Assembly (NCBI GenBank): GCA_041751425.1
Contig: JBGSXL010000032.1
Location: 1-64,000 of the forward strand
DNA length: 64,000 bases
From: JAVVEG01 sp041751425
Lineage (GTDB): Bacteria; Pseudomonadota; Gammaproteobacteria; Pseudomonadales; Pseudohongiellaceae
Reading direction: 5' to 3'
Shown here piece after piece: positions 17,224-26,671 of this stretch. The position numbers were made by a program, and so were the translations under genes. Below the pieces are notes generated by a model. It did not search any database, was not told where the DNA came from, and was given only the letters and a program-made list of their open reading frames with translations. How positions within the stretch are numbered: the stretch's first letter is position 1; every line of letters starts with the position of its first letter.

Positions 17224-18182
17224 TGTTTACGGGGCTAAGCCCCTGGGATATTGCGACACTGCTAAGCAAGATTGTCGCGTACCTGGCTGTTTTCGCCTGC
17301 ATTGGTTCCTTTCTCACTGGCTTGCTTGGCCTGCAAATGGTCAGGCAGCCCACTGCCAGCAACGCCGCCAATAATTTTTCGTTACCCGATTTTGAGCGCC
17401 ACCTGTCTATCTATCAGGGCGGCGCTGCGGCGTTGGGTATTGTTGCCGTTGCTGCCTACTTTCTGTTTCAGATAGGCGCAGTCAACCAGCAGGGAATTGC
17501 TGGCATGTTTGACAGTACAATGGGGACACTGATCGCAGAAACCAGCATTGGCGAGGGCACCCGAATGAAGTTCGCCGGCTTTAGCATCGCGCTTGTTGCC
17601 GGTATCGCCAACTGGATCAGTTCACATCCGGCAATGTCCATGCAATCGGCCTGGCGAGCACGCATGCTTGCTTTGCTGCTGAGCTTGCTGGCTGCCGTCC
17701 TGCTGTCCTGGTCGTTTGCGGTGCTGGGCCATGTCGCCAATCTCTCCACGCCAGCAAAAGCCGCCATAGCCATTCATATCGTTGCAGTCTCCCTGTGGAT
17801 TGGTTCTCTGCATCCGTTGCTGAAGTTATGCAAGACCATGCCAGCAGAGTTGCTGGCGCAAATGCTGCGCAAATTTGGTCAACTGGCGTGGGCAATTCTG
17901 ATCATCATGCTGGGTGCTGGAGGCTTTCTGTTAACGCAATTGCTTGACTCTCCAGGCGATGTATTAGGCACGCCCTATGGCTTGCTGGTGGCTGGCAAGA
18001 TAGGTACTGTTGGTGTGTTGCTGGCAGTGGCTGCTCTGAACAAGTTCAGACTGGTTCCCGCGCTGGAGAAGGGCGGCAGCGTGAAACCCTTGCAATGGGC
18101 TATCTCTACAGAGATTGGCCTGGTGCTGGTGATACTGCTGCTTACCGGCATTTTCACCACCGTCCTGGGTCCTGCCAACTAA
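17223..18182 (+). CDS. copD: CopD family copper resistance membrane protein
   Basis: A 319-aa inner-membrane protein with about eight hydrophobic segments. It carries the CopD domain in the second half: HIVAVSLWIGSLHPLL, FGQLAWAILIIML, then GTPYGLLVAGKIGTVGVLLAVAALNK. CopD proteins are thought to move copper across the inner membrane with CopC. The ATG overlaps the copC stop by one base, so expression is coupled. No CueR or CopR site was identified upstream. Confidence 0.9.
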   Translation: MFTGLSPWDIATLLSKIVAYLAVFACIGSFLTGLLGLQMVRQPTASNAANNFSLPDFERHLSIYQGGAAALGIVAVAAYFLFQIGAVNQQGIAGMFDSTMGTLIAETSIGEGTRMKFAGFSIALVAGIANWISSHPAMSMQSAWRARMLALLLSLLAAVLLSWSFAVLGHVANLSTPAKAAIAIHIVAVSLWIGSLHPLLKLCKTMPAELLAQMLRKFGQLAWAILIIMLGAGGFLLTQLLDSPGDVLGTPYGLLVAGKIGTVGVLLAVAALNKFRLVPALEKGGSVKPLQWAISTEIGLVLVILLLTGIFTTVLGPAN

Positions 18183-18184
18183 TC

Positions 18185-18213
18185 CTGTCACAAAAATGTA
18201 AAGAAATTGTAAT
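18185..18213 (+). promoter_or_regulatory. Pho-box-like triple 7-mer repeat (11-bp period)
   Basis: Three 7-mers stand exactly 11 bases apart: CTGTCAC (18185), ATGTAAA (18196) and TTGTAAT (18207), each separated by four A/G-rich bases. The PhoB box consensus is CTGTCAT-N4-CTGTCAT with the same 11-bp period, and the first unit matches 6 of 7. The site lies 32 bases before the start of the Na/Pi cotransporter gene, with a TAGACT -10-like element between. Regulation by PhoB is inferred. Confidence 0.55.
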
Positions 18214-18244
18214 ATTTGGGCGCTTTGACTAGACTGCGCTGCAA

Positions 18245-19912
18245 ATGAATTACTTCGAAATTTCATATACAGCGATTGGCGGCCTTGGCGTCTTTTTCCT
18301 GGGCCTCAAATACCTTTCTGAAGCGCTTCAGTCGGGTGGCAGGGACGCTATCAAACGTATTCTGGCTACCCTGACCAAGAACCGGGTACTTGCCGTCCTG
18401 GCAGGTATCGGCATCACGGTCTTCGTTCAATCCAGCAGCATCTCCACTGTAATGACCGTCAGTCTGGTAAATGCCGGGCTGATGGAATTGAAACAGGCTA
18501 TTGGTGTCATCCTGGGTGCCAATATTGGCACAACGGTTACTGGCTGGATCATCTCCATCAAGGTTGGCAAATACGGTTTGCTGTTGATTGGCCTGGGTAT
18601 CTATCCAATGTTTGCGGCCAATTCGCTGTTGTTCTCCACGCTGGGTAAAACCCTGGTAGCGCTCGGGCTGATATTTACCGGTCTTGAGTTCATGAGCGGA
18701 GCATTCGTTCCCCTGCGCAGTGACGAGAGCTTTATCTCTTATCTTTACCTGTTCGACGCTCAGTCTCTGCCCAGCCTGCTGGCGTGCGTGTTTATCGGCT
18801 GCTTACTTACCGTAATCGTACAAAGCAGTTCGGCCATGCTGGGGATTACGATGACCTTGGCATCAACCGGCGTTATCGATTTCCACACCGCCGTTGCGCT
18901 GATTATCGGCGAGAATATCGGCACCACTATTACCGCTCAACTGGCTGCTATCGGCGCCAATACCTCCGCCATCAGAGCGGCACGTGCACACGCCATTTTC
19001 AATATTCTGGGCGCGCTACTGATTGTGACTATTTTTCCGTATTACGTGGATTTCATAGATCTGATTGTGGAGGGTGATGCAGATTTGCAGGATTCCGATG
19101 GCAGTCGCCCTAATATCGCGTGGCATATCGCCGTAGCTCACACGATGTTCAACGTGGTTAATGTCCTGTTCTGGATTCCGTTGATTGGCTATCTGACCAG
19201 TTTCGTTACCTGGTTGATTCCGCAAAAAGAAGGCAAGGAAGTGCACAAACTCAAGTATCTGGGTACACGTGCCACCATGGCGCCAGAGGTTGCGCTGCAG
19301 CAGGCAGATCTGGAGATGGACAATATGGTGGAGATCACCAGGGAAATGATCGCAATAACCCGCGTTTACACAGCGGGCGAACAACACGATAAACCCTTGT
19401 TCGAACGTATCAATCATCTGGAAGACATCACCGATAATATCGAAGAGGAGATGATCAACTTTGTCACAGCGTTGTTAACCAGCCCGGTCACGCATGGTCA
19501 GTCTACGCGCTCCTACACCTTGATTCGCATGGCCGATGAGATTGAGAGTATTGCCGATTCCCTGCAGTCGCTAAGCATCTACAGAAGTCGCCTGTTCAAG
19601 CGTAAGGAAGACATCAGCGAGGAAGCGTGGCAGGACATCATGTCGTTCTATGATGAGGTCAGTGTTTTCTTCGATAGTGTGGCGGAAGCGCACAGAAAAC
19701 AGGTAAGTATGGACAAGGTGGAAGTGTTGTTGGCCCGCTCGAAACAGATCAACAAGATTGCCAAGAAACTGCGCGAGCGCCATATGGATCGTCTGAAAGC
19801 AGGTACCTGCCACTCGGTAGCGGCTCAGACATATAGCGACATGTTCGTCACGCTGAAACACATCAAAACCCACTCTTTGAATTTCCTGCAGGCTTACGCG
19901 GGCATACCGTAA
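18245..19912 (+). CDS. Na+/Pi cotransporter family protein with PhoU-like tail
   Basis: A 555-aa membrane protein of the NptA/YjbB (PF02690) family, which couples sodium to phosphate transport. The duplicated signature motifs are visible: QSSSISTVMTVSLV with GANIGTTVTGW in the first half, and QSSSAMLGITMTLA with GENIGTTITAQL in the second. Residues from about 350 on form a soluble helical PhoU-like domain, probably regulatory. A triple Pho-box-like repeat lies upstream, supporting phosphate control. There is no clear Shine-Dalgarno sequence before the ATG. The stop is one base from the stop of the convergent drug exporter gene. Confidence 0.92.
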   Translation: MNYFEISYTAIGGLGVFFLGLKYLSEALQSGGRDAIKRILATLTKNRVLAVLAGIGITVFVQSSSISTVMTVSLVNAGLMELKQAIGVILGANIGTTVTGWIISIKVGKYGLLLIGLGIYPMFAANSLLFSTLGKTLVALGLIFTGLEFMSGAFVPLRSDESFISYLYLFDAQSLPSLLACVFIGCLLTVIVQSSSAMLGITMTLASTGVIDFHTAVALIIGENIGTTITAQLAAIGANTSAIRAARAHAIFNILGALLIVTIFPYYVDFIDLIVEGDADLQDSDGSRPNIAWHIAVAHTMFNVVNVLFWIPLIGYLTSFVTWLIPQKEGKEVHKLKYLGTRATMAPEVALQQADLEMDNMVEITREMIAITRVYTAGEQHDKPLFERINHLEDITDNIEEEMINFVTALLTSPVTHGQSTRSYTLIRMADEIESIADSLQSLSIYRSRLFKRKEDISEEAWQDIMSFYDEVSVFFDSVAEAHRKQVSMDKVEVLLARSKQINKIAKKLRERHMDRLKAGTCHSVAAQTYSDMFVTLKHIKTHSLNFLQAYAGIP

Positions 19913-19913
19913 G

Positions 19914-21134
19914 CTATTGATTACCTGGTGGTCTTGGCACAAACAAGCGAAACGCCAGTAGCGAAATCGTCGCGGCTAACAACATCAATAGCAGCATCGG
20001 AAACACGGTGCCATTGAAAAGTATTGCGACAAGTTGCGCTGCCACTGCTGACAAACCCATCTGCATGAAACCTGTGAGTCCCGACGCTGTGCCGGCCATA
20101 TCCGGGAACTCGTTGATGGCACCCGCCTGTGCATTGGGCAAGGTGATGCCATTGCCAAACACGGCGAAGGCGATGGGCATGAACAGGGCTAACGGATGCA
20201 CAATTTTCAGCCATTGCAGAATCAGCGCCAGCACAATGCCAACAATACTGATACGTGTGCCATAGTCGATCAGGCGATGAATTCCCAGAGTGGTGGCAAA
20301 GTGGCGTGCCACGAAATTGCCCAGCATGAAACCTAATGGAATCATGATGAAGTAGTAGCCATATTCGGTGGCCGGGCGATGCAGTACGCTGACCATTATC
20401 TCCGGGGCTGCAGAAATGAAACTAAAGAATACAACTGACACAAACGCGACATTAACGGCGTAACCGCAGAAAACGCGTGACCGGAAAAGACTGCGGAAGC
20501 CACGCAATAGATTGACGACTCCGGTAAAAGGAACGGGTTTTTGCAATGTCTCCGGCAAGTGCAGATACAACATCACCAGCATGATACTGCTGGCAATAGC
20601 CACCAGATAAAATACTGAACGCCAGCCAAACAGCACCATCATCTCGCCGCCCACGGCAGGAGAGATCATCGGCAGAACTACCATCACCATCACCAGTGTG
20701 GCGATAACCGCGGCCGCTTCTCTGGCCCCATAAATATCTCTGACGATAGCGCGGGCGACCACCAATCCCACAGCGCCACCCGCTGCCTGCACAATGCGAC
20801 CAGCGATCAGCAATTCGATGGTGGGTGCGAATATACACAGAATGGAGCCGATCACATTAATGGTGATGCCGACCAACAAAATAGGTTTACGCCCGTAACG
20901 ATCCGACAGCGGGCCGTAGGCAAGGGTAGCCAGTGCAATCGAGAGCATGGATAAACTTAATGTGAGCTGTGCGACCCCTGTGCTCACCTGAAAGCTTTCC
21001 TTTAGAACAGGCACGGCCGGCAAGAGTATCTGCATGGCTACCGGACCCAGCGCAGATACCGCAGCCAGTAATAAAATGATGCCACGGCTCAACACAGCTG
21101 GCGCACTGCGAGTCGCGGGAGTTTCAGTCGTCAT
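19914..21134 (-). CDS. Bcr/CflA family multidrug efflux MFS transporter
   Basis: A 406-aa major facilitator with about 12 membrane segments. Motifs are FQVSTGVAQLTLSLSMLSIALATLAYGPLSDRYGRKP (loop 2-3 motif A, GPLSDRYGRKP) and RIVQAAGGAVGLVVARAIVRD, typical of Bcr/CflA exporters of drugs such as bicyclomycin and of other small molecules. I prefer the ATG at 21134. A GTG at 21173 would begin 4 bases after the TPR gene stop. It sits at the end of the MoxR/DUF58 run and could be co-transcribed. Confidence 0.88.
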   Translation of the reverse strand: MTTETPATRSAPAVLSRGIILLLAAVSALGPVAMQILLPAVPVLKESFQVSTGVAQLTLSLSMLSIALATLAYGPLSDRYGRKPILLVGITINVIGSILCIFAPTIELLIAGRIVQAAGGAVGLVVARAIVRDIYGAREAAAVIATLVMVMVVLPMISPAVGGEMMVLFGWRSVFYLVAIASSIMLVMLYLHLPETLQKPVPFTGVVNLLRGFRSLFRSRVFCGYAVNVAFVSVVFFSFISAAPEIMVSVLHRPATEYGYYFIMIPLGFMLGNFVARHFATTLGIHRLIDYGTRISIVGIVLALILQWLKIVHPLALFMPIAFAVFGNGITLPNAQAGAINEFPDMAGTASGLTGFMQMGLSAVAAQLVAILFNGTVFPMLLLMLLAATISLLAFRLFVPRPPGNQ

Positions 21135-21177
21135 AAGAGTGTGTTGTGCGGTTGGAGTGCAGAAAACTGTCACTCAG

Positions 21178-23226
21178 TCAGCGTTGAATAACGGCATCCC
21201 GGCTTTCAATGTGACGGGCGTTGTTTTGCCCGCTGAGTATGACACTGGTACCAAGCAAAGCCAAACGTTGCATCTGACTGATTTCATAACCCAGGCCAAA
21301 ACTGTCGTGCTGAAATTGTCGTACTAATTGTTGCGCGTCACTGTCTTCCAGCTCTTCCTCTACAATTTGCAGCACATGGCAGGTAACAGGCGCGTTGTTG
21401 CGCTGGTTCAGACAAATGCGTAATTCTTCAACAGGCGATATCTGCAGCAAAAATCCGTTCTCATTCTCACTGAAGCGCGGGGAGCGTCGTAAGTATTTGC
21501 TTACATCGCGTGCGAAAGCGCTGTCATCACTGCGGATGCTGACAGGTAGTGCCAGATTCAGGCGGCGGAGAATACTGGGATCCCATTCCAGCGCCAGTGT
21601 GTAATGGTTGAGCGCCACTTCAAACTGGTTCAGTCGCATTGCTGAATCTGCGATTCTGGCTGCGATTCTGGCGCGCGGCATAATCTCGCTTTGGGGTAAT
21701 AATTCCATGGCCTGCTGGCCCAATTGTATGGTTTCGGCATACTGCGAATTCAGCCAGGCTATCTCGGTGCGGTATGAATAATAGTAACCTTCGTTAAGAG
21801 CGAAGGCGCCGACTGCGCGCGTGTCTTCCAAAATAGAAGACATGACGCCTGTACCCATCAAAGCAATCAGCTCAGGTTCTACCCATTCTGGGATATGTAC
21901 ATCCAAAGGTGAATAAGGGCGCAAACGGTTCTGTAACGTTTCCTGATCAGCGAACAGAGACGCTGCGTGACGAGCAGAGCGCCACGCCTTGAAACGGAAA
22001 ACCATCGCCTCGAGACGATGGCGCGCTGACTCCCAGAAGCTTAACGTTGCGATGTGCTCCAGTTTCATCTGGTAGGCGGATTCGTTGGCCATTTTATTCA
22101 CGAGCGCTGCGATGGAATCTTTTTGTGATTCGTCGGCGCTGTAAGAGCCGGTGCGATCTGGCTGGTTCAATGCAGTAGCACTCAGGCGAGCTGCATCTTC
22201 CGGATAGCCGGCCAATATCAGAAACATGGCGCTTACCATGAAATGTTCCGCGCGATTCATAACTCCAACCAAAGGCGATTGGGCATTGCGCCAAATCAGC
22301 ATATTGTCTAATGCGGCGCGGGCTTCATCGAAGCGACTTTGCGCCATGGTCAGGTACATCATGTAGATCCAAGGGTTTCCTACGCTGTTCGGATTAATAT
22401 AGGCAACGGCCCGCTGCAGATAATTCTCTGCTTCATCCATGCGCAGCAAGTTCAACGCGACTTCTGAGGCGTTGAGTAAATGCACAGTGTCGACAGCGGA
22501 GGCGGAGTCAATAGCGAAACCTTCTTCTTCACTCATCGCGCGTTCACAGGCAAGCAGCGATTCGTTTGGTCGCAGGTCGGCCAACTCTACGGCACACAAG
22601 GTGTTCCAGGCGCGACTGCGATCATTCGGATCCTCGCTGGTGTTCAATACTTTTTCAGCGCTGGCGCGGGCACCATCGTAGTCCTTCAGTTTAATCAGCG
22701 GCCAGCCACGGAATGATTCCGTATCCTGACCGTAGATATCGCGAATCTTGTCCAGATACTCCAGTGACGCGCGTTGATCGCCCATCATCTGGTGAATAAA
22801 CGACAGCTGTGTGAGAGAAAGGTAATGCCACTCCACATTGCCCATAGCGATAGCACGACCTAGAGATGTGTAGTTGGTCAGTTCTTCGGCACGTTTCAGA
22901 TGAAATAAGGCGCGCGGTAGATTGCCCTCGACCCGGGAAAGAACCTCCGCCAGCGCAAACTGTGCAGCGGGTGAATTCGGTTCCGTACTGATCCACTGCT
23001 GCGCTAACTCACGCGCTTTCACGTTTTCATTCAATTGCAGAGCGTCGCAGATTGCCAGTGCTTTGGGCTCAGTAATGCCCAGCATGCCGAAACACAACTG
23101 CACGGCGTTCATCGGGATATCCACGCCATCCAGTGTTGAATCCTGAGCGCGACTTACCGCTGCTTCGCTAAGCAGCAGAACGGAAGTCAGGATCAAGCGG
23201 TTGAAAACGCCAGCCAATTGCTTCAT
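21178..23226 (-). CDS. Large exported TPR protein
   Basis: A 682-aa protein with a signal peptide (LILTSVLLLSEAAVSRAQ) and multiple TPR-like helical pairs through its length, for example PAAQFALAEVLSRVEGNLPR, then ALNHYTLALEWDP. No enzymatic motif is seen. It begins one base after the MoxR stop, so it belongs to the MoxR/DUF58/transglutaminase operon. Periplasmic TPR proteins are frequent partners of such operons, where they may scaffold envelope proteins. The role here is inferred. Confidence 0.75.
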   Translation of the reverse strand: MKQLAGVFNRLILTSVLLLSEAAVSRAQDSTLDGVDIPMNAVQLCFGMLGITEPKALAICDALQLNENVKARELAQQWISTEPNSPAAQFALAEVLSRVEGNLPRALFHLKRAEELTNYTSLGRAIAMGNVEWHYLSLTQLSFIHQMMGDQRASLEYLDKIRDIYGQDTESFRGWPLIKLKDYDGARASAEKVLNTSEDPNDRSRAWNTLCAVELADLRPNESLLACERAMSEEEGFAIDSASAVDTVHLLNASEVALNLLRMDEAENYLQRAVAYINPNSVGNPWIYMMYLTMAQSRFDEARAALDNMLIWRNAQSPLVGVMNRAEHFMVSAMFLILAGYPEDAARLSATALNQPDRTGSYSADESQKDSIAALVNKMANESAYQMKLEHIATLSFWESARHRLEAMVFRFKAWRSARHAASLFADQETLQNRLRPYSPLDVHIPEWVEPELIALMGTGVMSSILEDTRAVGAFALNEGYYYSYRTEIAWLNSQYAETIQLGQQAMELLPQSEIMPRARIAARIADSAMRLNQFEVALNHYTLALEWDPSILRRLNLALPVSIRSDDSAFARDVSKYLRRSPRFSENENGFLLQISPVEELRICLNQRNNAPVTCHVLQIVEEELEDSDAQQLVRQFQHDSFGLGYEISQMQRLALLGTSVILSGQNNARHIESRDAVIQR

Positions 23227-23227
23227 A

Positions 23228-24328
23228 TCAGTGTCGGTTCAGGGTGATACGTGCCAGTTGTTCCATAGGTTCGCGTGCGCAGTCTCCCAAAACTTTGCGG
23301 AAATCTGAGACGCCTGGCGCCAATTCGATACGATGCTGCAGTACATGCGGCAGCAACGCTTCAATATCATCGGCGCTGACATAGTCCCGGCCATTGAATG
23401 CTGCGTGCACCTGCAAAGCCGGCATTAACAATACCATGCTGCGTGTTGAGTTTCCCTGCAGGACCCGATCATCGCTGCGAATGTTGCGAGAGATATCCAC
23501 CAGGGCCGTCTTCACCGCAGGGGCGATGTATACGTGCTTGTCTATGGTTTCTCTGGCTGACACAACCTGAGAGCGCGTCACCTTGATGTCGCGACCGCTG
23601 CCATCGCGACGGTCGCGATAGGTTTCCAATACATCCAACTCCGCCTGGCGATCTATATGCGTCATGCTTATTTTGAACAGAAAGCGGTCCAGTTGCGGTG
23701 TTGGCAGCGGATATGTGCCCGCCAGATCCAGAGGATTTTGCGTTGCGATCACAAAAAATAGTTTGTCCAGTGGATAGGTGCTGTTATCAGCCGTCACTTG
23801 CTTTTCACCCATCGCTTCCAGCATGGCAGCCTGTACCTTGGGTGAAGTGCGGTTGATCTCATCGGCCAGTACGACATGCGCGAAAATTGGACCATGGCGA
23901 AAATAAAAAGCGTTGCTGCTGGTGTCGAACACAGCGCCGCCGGTGACGTCCGATGGCAGAAGGTCTGGCGTAAACTGAATGCGACGGAAGGGCACAATGA
24001 AATCATCGGCGGCATTATCAGGGTCTGCCATGATGGCCTCGCCAAGAGCTTTGGCTAATGTGGTTTTGCCTGAGCCGGGGAAATCCTCCAGCAGCACATG
24101 TCCGTCAGCCAGCAACGCAATAATAGCCAACTCTATGACATCATCGCGACCCAATACCTGCGCCTTCACGGCATTGCGCAAAGTGTTCAGCACATTGATT
24201 GCGGCTTTCATTTCAGCTTGATTATTGTTATCAGGGTTGGCAGTGTCGGCAACAGCAGAAATTTCCGCTTGTCTGTTTTCACTGTCGGTTGTGTCAATTT
24301 CTCTGGCGCTGGTGGCGTCCACACTCAT
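23228..24328 (-). CDS. MoxR family AAA+ ATPase
   Basis: A 366-aa cytosolic AAA+ chaperone-like ATPase. It has Walker A GSGKTTLA (about residues 84-91), Walker B LADEINR, sensor 1 ATQNP and the C-terminal lid RSMVLLMPALQVHAAFNGRDYVS. The first 40 or so residues are Asp/Glu/Asn-rich and lacking in most MoxR proteins. MoxR ATPases act with DUF58 and VWA partners in the maturation or surveillance of envelope proteins. It follows the transglutaminase gene by about 70 bases and precedes the TPR gene by one base. Confidence 0.92.
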   Translation of the reverse strand: MSVDATSAREIDTTDSENRQAEISAVADTANPDNNNQAEMKAAINVLNTLRNAVKAQVLGRDDVIELAIIALLADGHVLLEDFPGSGKTTLAKALGEAIMADPDNAADDFIVPFRRIQFTPDLLPSDVTGGAVFDTSSNAFYFRHGPIFAHVVLADEINRTSPKVQAAMLEAMGEKQVTADNSTYPLDKLFFVIATQNPLDLAGTYPLPTPQLDRFLFKISMTHIDRQAELDVLETYRDRRDGSGRDIKVTRSQVVSARETIDKHVYIAPAVKTALVDISRNIRSDDRVLQGNSTRSMVLLMPALQVHAAFNGRDYVSADDIEALLPHVLQHRIELAPGVSDFRKVLGDCAREPMEQLARITLNRH

Positions 24329-24400
24329 ACTTTCTCTCCGCGGGTTAGCTGTTCGGTCACGGCAGGTATTCCTGCGTTTTTTAATTATTGCCCGGCATTG

Positions 24401-26587
24401 TCATCGAATGCCCAGCCATGAAAAGGGGTTGATGATTGCCAACAGATTGCGCCATGCCGGCAATCTACCGCGCACATCCAACTGCACTTTTTTGTTGAGT
24501 TCATGCCAGTTCTGCGCGCTACTGTCTTGCGGCGCATAACCCAGCGCATGGCGTAAGTGGGCGTTGGTCAAGGTGGTAAATGCGGGCGACTTCTCGCTGA
24601 TTCTTTTCGCAAACGCCTCTCTGCTCTCGCCAAAATCGCGACGCAAACCGCGTGCCGCCAGCCAGTCCAATGCTGCACGGTAGCTGAGCCGATATAACTG
24701 ATCGACGCCAGCGAATCTGGGAATCTGTAAACGATAAACCTTAACCATATACGCAGCGAGTATCAAAGAGGCCAACAAACCAGCCAGAATCTGCAATATC
24801 AATTGTGTGGGGAAAATCGGATTGTTTTGTGACGACAGGAAATCCTGGAAGTCCGCTTCATCGCGCAACATATCGCCCAGCAACTGCTGCAGGCTGTCCT
24901 GCGGATCTGTGGACATATCGACTAAAGATCGTTGTGGTGCCGGGTCTACTATTACCCAGCCAATATCCTGCAGATATATCTCCGGCCACGCATGACCGTG
25001 AATGGCCTGAATCAATAATGCGGAACCACCCGCCCTGTTTGCAGCTGGCACAGAATAGCCAATGCCAACGCGGGCGGGCAGGCCGATGCTGCGGTACATA
25101 TACGTGGCTGCAAACGCGAAATGCATGCAGTAGCCGGTAAGGTCACCGAACAGGAACGAAGCTGCCGGGTCTGAAGCGTAAGCGTGTGCATTCTTCAGGC
25201 TGTAAATGCCATTCTCATCCAGATACGCTTTAACGACCAAGGCCTTGGCGTAAGGGTCATCAGCAAACTCGGGGCGCAAATCCTGCAGAATCGAGTCAGC
25301 CAGCGCTTTGTAACGTGGGTCATCCGGCAGCGCCAGATATTCCTGCCACTGATTCAGCGACCATGCGCTGGAACCCGCTGTTTTACCCAGCAGATTATCG
25401 AGTTCAAACTGTGGCACCTGCGACCATGCGTCGTAAGTCTGTTTGAAACGCAGGTTGTTAGGGTTGGGTGTATTTTCATAGGCGACTGGTGTGTCCAACC
25501 CGAATGGTGTTTTGTGTGGCGTCAGCAAGCCGATAGTAGTGCGCACACTCTTGCGCAAACCAAGAGCAGGAATCGGTTCGCTGACATCCACGCGGCTGCT
25601 GGTGAAGTGCTCTATCAGATCGCTGTCCAGATCACTGCGACGGGCAATATCGAGCATATTGCCATTGAACTGCGAGTACGCGGATTCGCGGAAATAATAG
25701 GCACCGCCTGCAGGTTCATAATCATCGCGGAACAGCACCACGGCAACGGGTGCCTCTCGGTCGCTGTTGCTGTTCTCGCCATCGCTGAATGGATTCTCGG
25801 ACTGAGAACTGTTGCTGCTGCGCGCCTGACCAGTCAAACCCATATCGTCAGTGGAGCGAGGCGTTGGCAAACCGAAGAACTGAATATAAATGAGCAATGA
25901 AAAACACAGCAGACCCAGCACAGAAAAATGATAGGGCAGGCGCCTGTGATTATTCTCCATGATCAACAGCGCAGCCAGCGACAGCACAGCTACACAACCG
26001 ATCGCCATCAGTATGGATGAAGGGTCGATGCCTCTCACCAAGGCATAATCGCCCAGAAAGAACGGGCGATGAATCATGCCCATGCGATGCGCGGACAATG
26101 TCACTACGAATGCAAATGCAACGAACAGAATTTCCAGTATCAGGCCGAAATTGCTGCGGTATGCCAGCACCCGAATCAAACCGGCGAGTACCAGGCTGAA
26201 CACCAACCACAGCACAACTTCACCCGCTTCGAAACTGAGCATGGGTCCCAGCAAGCCGGCCAGCAGCGCACTTTGTTTGAATGCATTACTCAGCAGAAAT
26301 CCTGCAGCAAGCAACATCACACCCGCCAGCAAAATAGCAGCACCGCGCATCTCGCGCAGTGGATAACGCCGGATGCCTGTATCAATGCCGTAGCAGGCAA
26401 TAACGCAGCCGATGAATGCCGCGATGGAACCATTGATGGTTGTCAATGGCACGCTGAGCACCCAGTAAGCGCTGGCCACAATGAGAGCGCGCAAGCTGGT
26501 AGGGAGGAACTTGTTCGACGCCTGGGCAGGCGCCATCATCGTTCGCTCTTGCGGTTTTTCATGTCGATTAATTTGTTGACTACTCAT
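24401..26587 (-). CDS. Transglutaminase-like membrane protein (DUF3488/TgpA type)
   Basis: A 728-aa protein. Several N-terminal membrane segments (about residues 30-215) precede a large periplasmic part with a transglutaminase-like domain. The Cys-His-Asp triad is visible at CMHFAFAATYMYRSIGLPAR (Cys near 486), GHAWPEIY (His near 532) and WVIVDP (Asp near 547). A late membrane helix (IFPTQLILQILAGLLASLIL) and a cytoplasmic tail follow, as in P. aeruginosa TgpA. The ATG at 26587 is preferred over a TTG at 26611. It lies between DUF58 and MoxR genes, the usual company. The substrate is unknown. Confidence 0.88.
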   Translation of the reverse strand: MSSQQINRHEKPQERTMMAPAQASNKFLPTSLRALIVASAYWVLSVPLTTINGSIAAFIGCVIACYGIDTGIRRYPLREMRGAAILLAGVMLLAAGFLLSNAFKQSALLAGLLGPMLSFEAGEVVLWLVFSLVLAGLIRVLAYRSNFGLILEILFVAFAFVVTLSAHRMGMIHRPFFLGDYALVRGIDPSSILMAIGCVAVLSLAALLIMENNHRRLPYHFSVLGLLCFSLLIYIQFFGLPTPRSTDDMGLTGQARSSNSSQSENPFSDGENSNSDREAPVAVVLFRDDYEPAGGAYYFRESAYSQFNGNMLDIARRSDLDSDLIEHFTSSRVDVSEPIPALGLRKSVRTTIGLLTPHKTPFGLDTPVAYENTPNPNNLRFKQTYDAWSQVPQFELDNLLGKTAGSSAWSLNQWQEYLALPDDPRYKALADSILQDLRPEFADDPYAKALVVKAYLDENGIYSLKNAHAYASDPAASFLFGDLTGYCMHFAFAATYMYRSIGLPARVGIGYSVPAANRAGGSALLIQAIHGHAWPEIYLQDIGWVIVDPAPQRSLVDMSTDPQDSLQQLLGDMLRDEADFQDFLSSQNNPIFPTQLILQILAGLLASLILAAYMVKVYRLQIPRFAGVDQLYRLSYRAALDWLAARGLRRDFGESREAFAKRISEKSPAFTTLTNAHLRHALGYAPQDSSAQNWHELNKKVQLDVRGRLPAWRNLLAIINPFSWLGIR

Positions 26588-26671
26588 GCGTGGAACAACC
26601 GGATTCTCCAACTTGTTGATAAATGCACCTTATCACGATGAAACCAGCGCAGGCTTGCATTTATTGCAGCC

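Noticed and set aside
25184..25900. 238-aa plus-strand open frame inside the transglutaminase gene
   Set aside because: It is antisense to the transglutaminase gene, which has conserved motifs, and its own sequence shows no domain or signal.
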